A stretch of 64,000 nt of DNA from Mycolicibacterium parafortuitum (lineage in GTDB: Bacteria > Actinomycetota > Actinomycetes > Mycobacteriales > Mycobacteriaceae): contig NZ_AP022598.1 of assembly GCF_010725485.1 (NCBI RefSeq), positions 5,022,001-5,086,000 on the forward strand, given 5' to 3'. How positions within the stretch are numbered: position 1 is the stretch's first letter; every line of letters begins with the position of its first letter. Below the pieces are notes generated by a model. The model made no database searches and had not been told where the DNA came from. It worked only from the letters and a program-made list of their open reading frames with translations. Both the position numbers and the translations under genes were made by a program. This document shows positions 27,935 through 37,293 of this stretch, one piece after another.

Positions 27935-28993
27935 CTAGCCTGCCCGCCGCCCGAACATCCGGCGCGCGGGCAGTTGCACGCCCAGCTGCTTGGCGAGCCG
28001 ATAGCCGGTGGTTGCCAGTTCGCGGATCTGCTCGGGCCGCATCCCGGCCTGCAACGCCTGGTCGAGCATCGCGGCCATCCTGTTCGGTGCTCCCCGCAGT
28101 GCCGCGTCCAGCGAGATACCCGCGAGCGGGCCGTCACCGCGCGCATACGCCGAAAAGGCAAGCAAAACCAGCGCTTCCACCCGCCACGGCTCCGGCAGGG
28201 TGCGCGACAGCTCTGCCCACAGCGACTCGGCCGGCCCCGCACCGTCGCCGACCGCCAGCGCGTAGAGAGTGTCGCGCACCCGCGTGTCGGTCAACGCCCA
28301 GGCGAGCCGGCCGAGGTCGGTGTCGGTCAACGGCTCCCCCGCCTCGTAGCGCCGGGCGCAGGCCAGCGCGTGTTCGATGTCGCGGCGCGCCGCCGAGTCC
28401 GGCCGCATCCGGTCCGGCGGCCGCGCAGACCCGATGACGGTCTCCAGCATCGCGGTACGCGCGGGATCTCTGGTCGCGACGACCTCCACCAGATCCTCGC
28501 GCCGGGTGTAGAGCCGGCGACCGTCCAGTACCGCGGCCAGCGCCGTGGGCGACGCTGTCGGGTCGTCGACCACGCCCGACCGGCCACAGCCGTCCACGCA
28601 GTACCAGCGCGCCCCGGCCGCGACCTCGGGGACGACGTGGGCCGCCACCAATTCGACGCCGCGGCGCGCCAATTCGGCGCTCAGCGTCCGGGTCAGTCCG
28701 CGGTGCTCGTCGACGCACGACGGGCACCCGGCGCCCTCGTCGTCGACGACGACCGCGATCGCGATCTCAGCCCCCGACGCCGCGGCCAGCTCGGCCAGCT
28801 CACGAAGCCGCTGCGGCGACTGTTCGGACAGGTCGCCGCGCAGGACCGCGCCCAGCTCGCCGTCGGCGGCGGTGAGCACGACCAGTGAGGCCACCGGTAT
28901 GAAGCCGAGAACCGCGGGCAGCGCCGCGATCAACGCGCCGGGACAGTCGAGCGAGGTGTCGGGATGATTTCCGGGGTGATGTGGTGAGGACAT
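27935..28993 (-). CDS. DUF4192 family protein (Rv2712c-like)
   Basis: This 352-residue protein starts MSSPHHPGNHPDTSLDCPGALIAALPAVLGFIPVASLVVLTA, the conserved DUF4192 opening (GAL-A--P-LLGF-P--SLV). An internal CPSC...CVDGC set may bind metal. A helical C-terminal half includes RVEALVLLAFSAYARGDGPLAGISLDAAL. The domain is common in actinobacteria and of unknown function. It converges with ideR, with a 4-base gap between stops. Confidence 0.85.
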   Translation of the reverse strand: MSSPHHPGNHPDTSLDCPGALIAALPAVLGFIPVASLVVLTAADGELGAVLRGDLSEQSPQRLRELAELAAASGAEIAIAVVVDDEGAGCPSCVDEHRGLTRTLSAELARRGVELVAAHVVPEVAAGARWYCVDGCGRSGVVDDPTASPTALAAVLDGRRLYTRREDLVEVVATRDPARTAMLETVIGSARPPDRMRPDSAARRDIEHALACARRYEAGEPLTDTDLGRLAWALTDTRVRDTLYALAVGDGAGPAESLWAELSRTLPEPWRVEALVLLAFSAYARGDGPLAGISLDAALRGAPNRMAAMLDQALQAGMRPEQIRELATTGYRLAKQLGVQLPARRMFGRRAG

Positions 28994-29115
28994 ACCGCCA
29001 ACCTCGCAACCGGTGCCGACGTCGGCGGCCCGACTGCTGCGCCGCGCCGCGCATCTGGGGATGAATTCGGATCTGGGGATGGCGACCGACACTCCCGGGC
29101 GCGGCCGCGGGTGCG

Positions 29116-29898
29116 TCAATTGCAGCCGTCGTCGAACGAGTCGGGTGGTGTGTCGCCGGGCCCGCCGGCTTCAGCCCTCGACAGCAGCAGGTCCAGCGCC
29201 GCGCCGAACGGCGGCGAGTAGGAGGTCTCCTCGACGCAGCCCCCGCCGTCGAGACCGCCGACCAGACCCGACACCGTGGATCCCGAGACCCACGGTGCGC
29301 CCGAGAATCCCGCGACCACCCCGTCGCAGTGCAGTTCAGGGAATCCCTCGCGCGCACCGGCTGTCGCGGCCGCGCATGCGACGGGCCCGCCCCCGACACC
29401 GGCCGGGTAGCCCGTCACCGTGAACTCACGTCCCGGCCCTGGCGCGGTACCCAGCCGGAACCCGCTGCCGACGACGGTGTCCAGCCGCGCTCCGTCGTCG
29501 CGGCTGACCCGCACGACCGCGAAGTCGGCCGCGGGATCCTGGTCGGTGACCCAGCGCGGGTCCAGGTACACGGCGTCGACGCGCCATCTGCCGGCGTCGC
29601 CGGCGTCCTCCTCCTCGGTGTAGCCGGGGACGAACGTGGTGTCCACGCCCTCGGCGACACAGTGCGCGGCGGTCAGGATCACATCCGCCGACGCCGCCAG
29701 CACCGCGCCGGTGCACACGTGCACGTCGTCGCCGATGAACAGGGCCCCGATGCGGGGATCGGGGCGGGCAGCCTGCGCCGTCGGCGGCGCAGGCGACGGT
29801 ACCGCCGGTGGCGCCTCGGGACCGGCGCAACCGGCGAGCACGGTCAGCAGCGTGGCGCCGGCGATCAGCCGCAGTGCGGCGCGGAGGGCTCGTCGCAT
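29116..29898 (-). CDS. Lipoprotein trypsin-like serine protease
   Basis: The 260-residue exported protease starts MRRALRAALRLIAGATLLTVLAGC. The lipobox LAGC puts acylation at Cys24, so it is anchored to the membrane outer face. A Pro/Ala linker precedes a chymotrypsin-fold domain with the triad His (TAAHC), Asp (DPAADFAVVRV) and Ser (GFSGAPWV). Disulphide partners are possible at several Cys. It occupies the place where, as I recall, M. tuberculosis has sthA, so it looks lineage-specific. Substrate unknown. Confidence 0.87.
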   Translation of the reverse strand: MRRALRAALRLIAGATLLTVLAGCAGPEAPPAVPSPAPPTAQAARPDPRIGALFIGDDVHVCTGAVLAASADVILTAAHCVAEGVDTTFVPGYTEEEDAGDAGRWRVDAVYLDPRWVTDQDPAADFAVVRVSRDDGARLDTVVGSGFRLGTAPGPGREFTVTGYPAGVGGGPVACAAATAGAREGFPELHCDGVVAGFSGAPWVSGSTVSGLVGGLDGGGCVEETSYSPPFGAALDLLLSRAEAGGPGDTPPDSFDDGCN

Positions 29899-30110
29899 GT
29901 ATCCATCGTGCCCGCGGCCTGTTTCCGCACGGTTGCGGCGGGGAATGCCGAACCACTGCGGAAATTCACGTCTGCGTGCGGGCGTTCGAACACATGGGTG
30001 ACACCACACGCCATCCAGCGGCGGCCACGTCAGGGGCGTGCGGGACACTTGTGGTTCGCGGCCCCGGTCGAGCACCAGATCTGGGACGCGTCGAGGCGAG
30101 GAGACGAAAG

Positions 30111-31103
30111 ATGGCAGACGAGGTTCACGATCCCGGTCAGCAGTATCAGCCGGAGCAGACCGGCATGTACGAGCTCGAGTTCCCCGGCCCGCAGCTGTCC
30201 GCCCCCGACGGCCGCGGCCCGGTCCTGATCCATGCCCTGGAGGGCTTCTCGGACGCCGGCCACGCCATCCGGCTGGCCAGCCAGCACCTGAAGAACACCC
30301 TCGACACCGAGCTGGTGGCGTCATTCGCCATCGACGAGCTGCTCGACTACCGGTCACGGCGTCCGTTGATGACGTTCAAGACCGACCACTTCACCCACTA
30401 TGACGAGCCCGAACTGAAGTTGTACGCGCTGCGCGACACCGTCGGCACCCCGTTCCTGCTGCTGTCGGGCCTGGAGCCGGACCTGCGGTGGGAGCGTTTC
30501 ATCACCGCGGTGCGGCTGCTCGCCGAGCGGCTCGGGGTGCGCCGGGTCATCGGTCTCGGGTCGATCCCGATGGCGGTGCCCCACACCAGGCCGATGACCC
30601 TGACCGCGCATTCGAACGACAAGGAGCTCATCGCCGAGCACCAGCCGTGGATCAGCGAGGTGCAGGTGCCCGGCAGCGCGTCGAATCTGCTGGAGTTCCG
30701 GATGGCGCAGCACGGCTACGAGGTGGTCGGTTTCACCGTGCACGTGCCGCACTACCTGGCGCAGACCGACTATCCGACCGCCGCCGAGACACTGCTCGTC
30801 GAGGTCGCCAGAAACGCTTCGCTGGAAATCCCGACCACCGACCTGACCACGGCGGCCGCTGCGGTGTTCGACAAGATCAACGAGCAGGTCGGCGCCAGTC
30901 CCGAGGTCGCTCAAGTGGTGGAGGCGTTGGAGCGACAGTACGATGCCTACGTTGCCGCACAGGAGAATCGATCTCTGCTCGCGCGCGACGAGGATCTGCC
31001 CAGCGGAGAGGAGCTCGGTGCCGAATTCGAGCGATTCCTCGCCCAGCAGGCCGGCGAGAAGAAGCGCAAGGACGGAGACGACAGCCCGCGCGACGGCGTC
31101 TGA
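30111..31103 (+). CDS. PAC2 family protein (Rv2714-like)
   Basis: The 330-residue protein starts MADEVHDPGQQYQPEQ after GAGGCGAGGAGACGAAAG. The core shows GPVLIHALEGFSDAGHAIRLASQHL, LLLSGLEPDLRWERF, VIGLGSIPMAVPHTRP and VPHYLAQTDYPTAAETLLVEVA, all characteristic of the PAC2 fold, which also occurs in proteasome-assembly chaperones. A structure of the M. tuberculosis/C. glutamicum family exists, but function is unclear. The gene lies upstream of an alpha/beta hydrolase on the same strand. Confidence 0.9.
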   Translation: MADEVHDPGQQYQPEQTGMYELEFPGPQLSAPDGRGPVLIHALEGFSDAGHAIRLASQHLKNTLDTELVASFAIDELLDYRSRRPLMTFKTDHFTHYDEPELKLYALRDTVGTPFLLLSGLEPDLRWERFITAVRLLAERLGVRRVIGLGSIPMAVPHTRPMTLTAHSNDKELIAEHQPWISEVQVPGSASNLLEFRMAQHGYEVVGFTVHVPHYLAQTDYPTAAETLLVEVARNASLEIPTTDLTTAAAAVFDKINEQVGASPEVAQVVEALERQYDAYVAAQENRSLLARDEDLPSGEELGAEFERFLAQQAGEKKRKDGDDSPRDGV

Positions 31104-31172
31104 CGTCCTGCGGCACAGCGCCGGCCCGACGACGAGGCTGGCGTACATGACGAGTAGCCCGGGGCGTACGCG

Positions 31173-32195
31173 GTGAGCGAACGCAAACCCAACCTGCAGC
31201 CGGTGCGCGATCTCACCCCGACGCTGCAGTACCGCACCATCCACGGATACCGGCGCGCGTTCCGGATCGCCGGGTCCGGCCCGGCGATTCTGCTCATCCA
31301 CGGCATCGGCGACAACTCCACGACGTGGAGCAGCGTGCAGACGCAACTGGCCCAACGGTTCACCGTGATCGCCCCCGACCTTCTCGGCCACGGCAAGTCC
31401 GACAAGCCTCGTGCCGACTATTCGGTGGCCGCGTACGCGAACGGCATGCGGGATCTGCTCAGCGTGCTGGGCATCGACAGCGTGACCGTGGTCGGCCATT
31501 CCCTCGGCGGCGGCGTCGCGATGCAGTTCGCCTACCAGTTCCCGCAGCTCGTGGAACGGCTGATCCTGGTCGGTGCCGGAGGTGTCACAAAAGACGTCAA
31601 CATCGCGCTGCGGGTGGCGTCGTTGCCGCTGGGCAGTGAGGCGCTGGCGGTGTTGCGCCTGCCGATGGTGCTGCCCGCGCTGCGGCTGCTCGGACGGCTC
31701 GGCGCGCCGGTGCTGGGCTCGACGGGCGTCAGCCGCGACATCCCCGACATGCTGCGCATCCTTGCCGACCTGCCCGAGCCGACGGCGTCGTCGGCGTTCG
31801 CCCGCACCCTGCGCGCGGTGGTGGACTGGCGCGGCCAGGTGGTGACGATGCTGGACCGGTGTTATCTCACCCAGTCGGTGCCGGTGCAATTGATCTGGGG
31901 CAGCCACGATTCGGTGATCCCGATGAGCCACGCGGAGATGGCGCACGCCGCGATGCCCGGATCCCAGCTGGAGATCTTCGAGGGTTCGGGCCATTTCCCG
32001 TTCCACGACGACCCGGACCGGTTCGTCGAGCTCGTCGAGAAGTTCATCGATTCCACCGAGCCCGCCGTCTACGACCAGGACTTCCTGCGCGACCTGCTAC
32101 GCACCGGCATCAGCGAGAACACGATCACCGGCGACGTCGACACCCGGGTCGCGGTGCTGGACGCGATGGGCTCGGACGAACGCAGCGCAACCTGA
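31173..32195 (+). CDS. Alpha/beta hydrolase (Rv2715-like)
   Basis: This 340-residue protein begins at a GTG ([20 protein letters not shown]). The catalytic set is complete: oxyanion [10 protein letters not shown], nucleophile elbow [19 protein letters not shown] (Ser), acid in WGSHDSVIP, and His in [12 protein letters not shown] helical cap lies between about residues 150 and 235. It is related to hydrolases of aromatic or steroid ring-cleavage products and to lipid esterases. Nothing nearby fixes the substrate. Confidence 0.9.
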   Translation: MSERKPNLQPVRDLTPTLQYRTIHGYRRAFRIAGSGPAILLIHGIGDNSTTWSSVQTQLAQRFTVIAPDLLGHGKSDKPRADYSVAAYANGMRDLLSVLGIDSVTVVGHSLGGGVAMQFAYQFPQLVERLILVGAGGVTKDVNIALRVASLPLGSEALAVLRLPMVLPALRLLGRLGAPVLGSTGVSRDIPDMLRILADLPEPTASSAFARTLRAVVDWRGQVVTMLDRCYLTQSVPVQLIWGSHDSVIPMSHAEMAHAAMPGSQLEIFEGSGHFPFHDDPDRFVELVEKFIDSTEPAVYDQDFLRDLLRTGISENTITGDVDTRVAVLDAMGSDERSAT

Positions 32196-32230
32196 CCAGG
32201 ACGAACGTCCGGCCACGTAGCATCTGGCGC

Positions 32231-32920
32231 ATGGCCATCGATGTGACGGTGCTTCGCGTATTCACTGACCAGGACGGCACATTCGGCAACCCGCTGGGCG
32301 TGGTGGACTCCGCCGCCGTCGACCCGCGGGATCGGCAGCGCATCGCCACCGAGCTCGGCTACAGCGAAACCATCTTCATCACTTTGCCTCCGGAGGGCAC
32401 GCACAGCGCGCAGGCGCACATCCACACCCCGACCACGGAACTTCCGTTCGCCGGGCATCCGACGGTCGGGGCGGCATGGTGGCTCAGGGACCGCGGGATG
32501 CCGGTCAAGACGCTGCAGGTGCCCGCCGGAATCGTGCAGGTCACCTACCGCGGCGACGTGACCTCGGTCAGCGCCCGCGCCGATTGGGCACCCGCCTTCT
32601 CGATCCATGACGTAGCCACCGTCGATGAGCTCGCCGCTGCCGACCCCGACGACTATGACGACGACGGGGCCGAGCATTACCTGTGGACCTGGCTCGACAA
32701 GGAGGCCGGCACGATCCGGTCCCGGATGTTCGCACCGAGCCTGGGAATCCGTGAGGACGAGGCGACCGGGGCGGCCGCGGTACGCATCACCGAATACCTC
32801 AGTCAGGACCTGACCATCGTGCAGGGAAAGGGTTCGGTCATCGAGACGACCTGGACCCCGGAGGGTTGGGTGCAGGTCGCGGGCCGCGTGGTCGACGACG
32901 GCGTGCGGCAGATCGACTGA
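32231..32920 (+). CDS. PhzF family isomerase/epimerase-like protein (Rv2716-like)
   Basis: The 229-residue protein is made of two pseudo-symmetrical hot-dog-like halves. [18 protein letters not shown] (catalytic Glu46), [15 protein letters not shown] and the second-half [15 protein letters not shown] are PhzF hallmarks. The family is related to DapF and catalyses proton-transfer isomerisations. It is shorter than phenazine PhzF (about 278 residues), and no phenazine genes are present, so the substrate is unknown. Confidence 0.9.
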   Translation: MAIDVTVLRVFTDQDGTFGNPLGVVDSAAVDPRDRQRIATELGYSETIFITLPPEGTHSAQAHIHTPTTELPFAGHPTVGAAWWLRDRGMPVKTLQVPAGIVQVTYRGDVTSVSARADWAPAFSIHDVATVDELAAADPDDYDDDGAEHYLWTWLDKEAGTIRSRMFAPSLGIREDEATGAAAVRITEYLSQDLTIVQGKGSVIETTWTPEGWVQVAGRVVDDGVRQID

Positions 32921-32925
32921 CCCGC

Positions 32926-33390
32926 TCAGTTCGGGGCGGATACCTCGCGGTGCGCGCGCAGCGCCTGGATCTCGCGCTCGAAGTCCTCGGCCGAGGAGAA
33001 CGAGCGGTACACCGACGCGAATCGTAGGTAGGCGACCTCGTCGAGATCGCGCAGCGGCCCGAGGATGGCCAGTCCCACTTCATGGGCGGGCACTTCCGGG
33101 GATCCGGTGGCCCGCACCGCATCCTCGACCTGCTGGGCGAGCAGATTGAGCGCGTCGTCGTCGACCTGGCGCCCCTGGCATGCGCGCCGGACCCCGCGGA
33201 TCACCTTCTCGCGGCTGAACGGTTCGGTTACGCCGCTGCGTTTGACCACCGCGAGTACCGCGGTCTCCACCGTGGTGAACCTGCGACCGCACTCCGGGCA
33301 GGACCGGCGCCGGCGGATGGCCTGCCCCTCATCGGTTTCACGGGAGTCGACGACCCGGGAATCCGGGTGACGGCAGAACGGACAGTGCAT
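32926..33390 (-). CDS. nrdR: Transcriptional repressor NrdR
   Basis: The 154-residue regulator of ribonucleotide reductase genes senses ATP/dATP. The N-terminal zinc ribbon ([22 protein letters not shown]...CPECGRRF) is followed by an ATP-cone ([24 protein letters not shown]...). The ATG at 33390 is chosen over a long upstream frame, and the length equals that of the M. tuberculosis protein. It lies 164 bases downstream of chiZ on the same strand. Confidence 0.96.
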   Translation of the reverse strand: MHCPFCRHPDSRVVDSRETDEGQAIRRRRSCPECGRRFTTVETAVLAVVKRSGVTEPFSREKVIRGVRRACQGRQVDDDALNLLAQQVEDAVRATGSPEVPAHEVGLAILGPLRDLDEVAYLRFASVYRSFSSAEDFEREIQALRAHREVSAPN

Positions 33391-33554
33391 CGCCGCTCCT
33401 TCCCCACGCCGACAGACAACGGTCTCGAACGTCTTCGAGCGTACCTGCGTCGCCCGCGGGCGGCCGAAGGCCGGACCCGATAACGCGTATCGCATCGGCG
33501 ACATCCTCGAAGTGGTTGGGCAGCAGATTCTTTGGTTCCTGGGCCGCGGGCGGC

Positions 33555-34022
33555 TCAGGCCACCGGGGCGATCAGCGTCTGTCCGGCGTCCAGCGCCGCC
33601 GACTCCAGCTGGTTCAGTTCCCTTATCCGCGAGACGACCTCGGCGACCGGGGCATCGGGCGCCACCCGTCGCGCGACGTGCTGCAGCGACTCGCCGCTCT
33701 GCACCTGGACGACGGCGAGCCGACCCGGCATCTCCGTCTCCGCGGCCGTCGCGCCGCCGACCTGCGCGATCAGCCCGAGCCACAACGTGATCGCCCCGGC
33801 GACCAGCGCCAGCGCGACGGTGGTCAGCGGGGTGATCGGGCGACGCCGGTGCGGGGCCCGGGACACCAGGACCCCGGTTCCGCGATGGCGCACCGCCGCG
33901 CCGGCCGGGCGTCGGGAGGCCGGACGCCGCGACGCCCGGACCGGGCGGATCTGCCCGCCCGCGATCTGCAGCGGCGCGCGCTCGAACTCGTTCCAGATTT
34001 CGCGATCGTCGAGAATGGTCAT
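33555..34022 (-). CDS. chiZ: LysM-domain membrane protein, ChiZ-like (Rv2719c-like)
   Basis: The 155-residue protein has a basic disordered cytoplasmic N-terminus (1-62, Arg/Pro-rich), one membrane helix (about 66-88, [23 protein letters not shown]) and an extracytoplasmic LysM domain ([35 protein letters not shown]). The M. tuberculosis homologue is a DNA-damage-induced cell-wall protein that delays division. Two LexA-box-like sequences lie 50-85 bases upstream, and lexA is divergent, so SOS control fits. Confidence 0.88.
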   Translation of the reverse strand: MTILDDREIWNEFERAPLQIAGGQIRPVRASRRPASRRPAGAAVRHRGTGVLVSRAPHRRRPITPLTTVALALVAGAITLWLGLIAQVGGATAAETEMPGRLAVVQVQSGESLQHVARRVAPDAPVAEVVSRIRELNQLESAALDAGQTLIAPVA

Positions 34023-34070
34023 GGCGTTGCCTTTCACTCCGGGTCATTCGCTCTTGTGTTCGAACTTTAC

Positions 34071-34086
34071 TCGATCAGGTGTTCGA
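34071..34086. promoter_or_regulatory. LexA-box-like site upstream of chiZ
   Basis: TCGATCAGGTGTTCGA matches 13 of 16 positions of the mycobacterial SOS box TCGAACACATGTTCGA, with both TCGA outer ends intact. It lies about 50 bases before the chiZ start codon. Confidence 0.7.
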
Positions 34087-34090
34087 TGAA

Positions 34091-34106
34091 TAGAACACGT
34101 GATCGA
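34091..34106. promoter_or_regulatory. Second LexA-box-like site upstream of chiZ
   Basis: TAGAACACGTGATCGA matches 13 of 16 positions of the SOS box. It is spaced 20 bases (about two helical turns) from the neighbouring box at 34071, so cooperative binding is conceivable. It is weaker than the lexA-proximal site. Confidence 0.5.
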
Positions 34107-34184
34107 ACTGTTGCGAACGCTAGCGGCAGCCACCGACAAGTCCGGGTCGCGTTTCGGATCCGCCGCCTGGAGACCCGACACGCC

Positions 34185-34200
34185 TCGAACACATGTTTGA
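34185..34200. promoter_or_regulatory. LexA box of lexA
   Basis: TCGAACACATGTTTGA differs from the palindromic mycobacterial SOS consensus at one position. It lies 33 bases before the lexA start codon and overlaps a possible -35 (TTGATT, 34197-34202) that pairs with TTACAT at 34219-34224 across a 16-base spacer, as expected for autorepression. Confidence 0.88.
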
Positions 34201-34232
34201 TTAATCGTTGTCGCCGGGTTACATTCGGGCAC

Positions 34233-34931
34233 ATGAGCGACGACAGCAGTGACAGCACCGAAGGCCCCGGCGCTGGCCGCGGCCGTGATTCCGGCCTGAC
34301 AGAGCGTCAGCGCACCATCCTCGACGTCATCCGCGCCTCGGTGACCCAGCGCGGCTATCCCCCGAGCATCAGAGAGATCGGTGACGCGGTCGGCCTGACG
34401 TCCACCTCATCGGTCGCACATCAACTGCGCACCCTGGAACGCAAGGGCTACCTGCGGCGTGACGCCAACCGGCCGCGCGCGGTCGACGTGCGCGGCGCCG
34501 ACGAACAGGTGACCCCGATCGTGGCCACCGACGTCGCCGGGTCCGACGCGCTGCCGGAGCCGACCTTCGTCCCGGTCCTGGGCCGGATCGCCGCCGGCGG
34601 CCCGATCCTGGCCGAAGAGGCCGTCGAGGACGTGTTCCCGCTGCCGCGCGAACTGGTCGGCGAGGGGTCGCTGTTCCTGCTCAAGGTCGTCGGCGAATCG
34701 ATGGTCGACGCGGCGATCTGCGACGGCGACTGGGTGGTCGTCCGGCAGCAGAGCGTCGCCGACAACGGCGACATCGTCGCGGCGATGATCGACGGCGAGG
34801 CCACCGTGAAGACCTTCAAGCGCACCAAGGGTCAGGTCTGGCTGATGCCGCACAACCCGGCGTTCGACCCGATTCCCGGTAACGACGCCCAGGTGCTGGG
34901 CAAGGTCGTCACCGTGATCCGCAAGATCTGA
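34233..34931 (+). CDS. lexA: SOS transcriptional repressor LexA
   Basis: The 232-residue repressor has an N-terminal winged helix-turn-helix (about 22-85, [44 protein letters not shown]) and a C-terminal self-cleaving S24 domain. The scissile Ala121-Gly122 lies in RIAAGGPI, and the catalytic dyad is Ser156 (GESMVDA) and Lys193 (TVKTFKR). RecA-stimulated cleavage derepresses the SOS regulon. The ATG at 34233 lies just after its own operator, and a long upstream frame through the intergenic region is ignored. Confidence 0.98.
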   Translation: MSDDSSDSTEGPGAGRGRDSGLTERQRTILDVIRASVTQRGYPPSIREIGDAVGLTSTSSVAHQLRTLERKGYLRRDANRPRAVDVRGADEQVTPIVATDVAGSDALPEPTFVPVLGRIAAGGPILAEEAVEDVFPLPRELVGEGSLFLLKVVGESMVDAAICDGDWVVVRQQSVADNGDIVAAMIDGEATVKTFKRTKGQVWLMPHNPAFDPIPGNDAQVLGKVVTVIRKI

Positions 34932-34940
34932 GACCGGGCG

Positions 34941-37118
34941 TCACTCGCCCCGGACGAACCCGTTCGTGATCGCGATCTCCTCGGTGGCGAACCACAATTC
35001 GACCGGCGCCTCGTGATAGTCGGCGCTGTCCGGCGTCCAGTACAGGCCGGTCTTGGTGTCGGCCTTGACCGGATAGCCCTCTGGCACCTCGTTCGGGTCG
35101 TCGAAGGGCATGTGCAACGCGGTGCCGAGCGGCATCGGCTCGTCGATGTCGATGCGTGCGTGGCGACCGGTGTCGGTCAACGCGTTGCGCGGCGCCACGA
35201 GCGGTTCGCGGTCGGCGTCGACCTCCGCATCGGCGAACGGGGCGCCCTGCGCTGACGGTGCGTCCTCGTAGGGTGCGTCCTCGAACGTTTCGACGTCGAT
35301 GTAGGAGACCTCCTCGACGTAGACCGTGTCATCGGGGACCGCGTCATCGGAGAACTCGGCATCATCGGAGAACTCGGCGACATCACTGAATTCGGCGTCG
35401 TCGGGCACGTCAGGCGCCGTCAGCACGCGGGTCGGCGCCGTATCCACCGCATCGGGATCGGCGTCGGGATCCTCAGCGCCTTCGCGCTGCCCGACTTCGT
35501 CGCGCTCGACGCCATCCCCCTCGGCCGACTCGGCCTCGCTGCCCACCGGCGCACCCCAGAAGCCCATCGGCTCGGGCGTGAAGTCCTCGGCGGGCAACGA
35601 CGCCGCCGACGGCGAGGCGGCAGTCAACGATCCCAGACCCTCACGGGCGTACCGATCGCCGAACAACGCATCCTCGGCACCGTCGTCGCCACCACGTGCG
35701 GTGTCCCCCGCAGGGGCGGGCGCGTCACCGCGACCCGAACCGGCGGAGGTGTCTTCGGCACCGGGGCGAGACCGCTTGTGCGACAGCGCGAGCCCGACCA
35801 GGCCCGCCAGCAGCACGAGCGGCACGATCGCCAGCAGCCACCACCGCTTCCACTTGCTGCCCGCGTTCTCGGAGTTCTCCGAGGCCTGCGGTGACGGCAG
35901 GGCCGCAGCGGGCGCCTCGGCGCCGGGCACCTCCACATCGCTGAGCTGCGAGGCCAGCGCGGCGGGTTCGGTGCTGAACTTCCTGCTGGAGGTGTCCCAG
36001 GAGATGACGCCGCCGCTGAAGCGCTGCGAGATCACATTGCCGCTCTCGTCCTGATCGGCGACCGGGGCGCCGAGCTCACCGGTGGCGCCACCGAGCTTCT
36101 CCCAGGCCGCGTTCATCGGCCCACGCACGATGAACGCACCGTGGTCCGGGGTCCAGAAGATCACCGGTTTGTCGGGCGCGGCGAACTCGCTCTTGCGGCT
36201 CGACGGTGCGAGTCCGCCGTCCTCCTCCCCGGTGACCGGGAAGCCGAGGTCGCCCTCGGGTCCGCCGACGCTCTCGTATTTCGCGAGCACCTGGCCGGTG
36301 ACCACATTGGCGCCGGTGTCCGGGCTGTAGAAGATGGCTCCGTTGGCGAAGTCCTGGCCCATGCCGTCATCGCCGATCTCATACGGCTCGCCCTCGGCGG
36401 CGCCGAGCGGGCCCAGCGGCCCGCCCGCAGCGCGGCGTGCGGCATTGATGGCGACGATGGGATCGTCGGGGATCGTCAGGTCGCCCAACTGCCCGGCGAG
36501 CTCCGGCGGCACCGTGGTGAACGTCTTCGCGCGCGAGTCGTAGGAGATCTCGCCGTTGGTGAACTTCTGGGTCACCACGGCGCCGTTGTACGTCTCATCC
36601 TCGGCGGGCACCCCGAGTGCACCCGCGGAGCCGCCCAGCTTGTCCCACGCCGCGTTGATCGCACCGCGGACCACCCGGGCGCCGGTCGCCGGGGTCCAGA
36701 AGATCACCGGGTTGTCGGGCGCCGAGAACGTGCTGTTGCGGCTGTCGGGCGCGCGACCCGGGCCCTCGTCGATCTTCGGGAAGCCCAGATCGCCGTCGGC
36801 GGGCCCGCCCAGCGACTCGTACTTGTCCAGGATCGCGCCCTGCATGAAGTGGGCGCCGGTGGCGGGGGTGAAGAACATCTTTCCGCCGGCGAAGTTCTGC
36901 GCGAAGCCCTCGCCGGCCGGATACACGTCACCGTTTCGGGGACCGAGTGGTCCGGTGTCCCCGCCGCTGGCCTCCCAGGCGGCGGTGATGGAGTTGTTGG
37001 CGTCGACCTCGGGTTGGGCCACCGCGGCGGGTGCCAGCAGCAGCGCCGTGGCCACCCCCAACAACCCGACGGTCAACCGACCGACCACACGTAGGCGCAG
37101 CTTGGGCTGCCGGATCAT
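34941..37118 (-). CDS. Large LGFP-repeat envelope protein with signal peptide and one membrane helix (Rv2721c-like)
   Basis: This is a 725-residue exported protein. A basic N-terminus and hydrophobic segment (VVGRLTVGLLGVATALLLAPAAVA) form the signal. Six or so LGFP-type modules follow to about residue 400, recognisable by GDLGFPKIDEGP, GALGVPAEDE, GDLGFPVTGEEDG and GELGAPVADQDE, alternating with FWTPATGA and TPDHGA strands. A membrane helix (KRWWLLAIVPLVLLAGLVGLAL) and a long acidic cytoplasmic tail end the protein. LGFP repeats probably bind the cell wall. A GGGGAGG site lies 7 bases before the ATG. Confidence 0.88.
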   Translation of the reverse strand: MIRQPKLRLRVVGRLTVGLLGVATALLLAPAAVAQPEVDANNSITAAWEASGGDTGPLGPRNGDVYPAGEGFAQNFAGGKMFFTPATGAHFMQGAILDKYESLGGPADGDLGFPKIDEGPGRAPDSRNSTFSAPDNPVIFWTPATGARVVRGAINAAWDKLGGSAGALGVPAEDETYNGAVVTQKFTNGEISYDSRAKTFTTVPPELAGQLGDLTIPDDPIVAINAARRAAGGPLGPLGAAEGEPYEIGDDGMGQDFANGAIFYSPDTGANVVTGQVLAKYESVGGPEGDLGFPVTGEEDGGLAPSSRKSEFAAPDKPVIFWTPDHGAFIVRGPMNAAWEKLGGATGELGAPVADQDESGNVISQRFSGGVISWDTSSRKFSTEPAALASQLSDVEVPGAEAPAAALPSPQASENSENAGSKWKRWWLLAIVPLVLLAGLVGLALSHKRSRPGAEDTSAGSGRGDAPAPAGDTARGGDDGAEDALFGDRYAREGLGSLTAASPSAASLPAEDFTPEPMGFWGAPVGSEAESAEGDGVERDEVGQREGAEDPDADPDAVDTAPTRVLTAPDVPDDAEFSDVAEFSDDAEFSDDAVPDDTVYVEEVSYIDVETFEDAPYEDAPSAQGAPFADAEVDADREPLVAPRNALTDTGRHARIDIDEPMPLGTALHMPFDDPNEVPEGYPVKADTKTGLYWTPDSADYHEAPVELWFATEEIAITNGFVRGE

Positions 37119-37158
37119 TCATCCTCCCCGCGGTCGGTGACAGGTCCTTCGTTCCTCG

Positions 37159-37174
37159 TGCAAGTTTTCTTGCA
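37159..37174. promoter_or_regulatory. Inverted repeat in the LGFP / molybdoenzyme intergenic region
   Basis: TGCAAG-TTTT-CTTGCA is a perfect 6-base inverted repeat in an AT-richer patch between two divergent genes. It lies 41 bases before the LGFP gene start codon. It may be an operator or part of the LGFP promoter; nothing identifies the binding protein. Confidence 0.45.
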
Positions 37175-37293
37175 AAAGGCTGAGAAAAGCTACCGCGTCC
37201 GTTCACTTTGCGTCAGTTGACGTCGATAACCAAGTCACCTCGCCGAATCGATCACAAAAGAAGTGCCCGGAGACCGTCCGTAGACTCGACCGC

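Noticed and set aside
30354..32006. 550-codon minus-strand frame opposite PAC2 and the hydrolase
   Set aside because: No domain signatures; opposite strand genes have full catalytic motifs and ribosome-binding sites.
33516..34232. Upstream extension of lexA in frame through the intergenic region
   Set aside because: Would read through the LexA operators and the antisense chiZ gene; the ATG at 34233 gives the family N-terminus.
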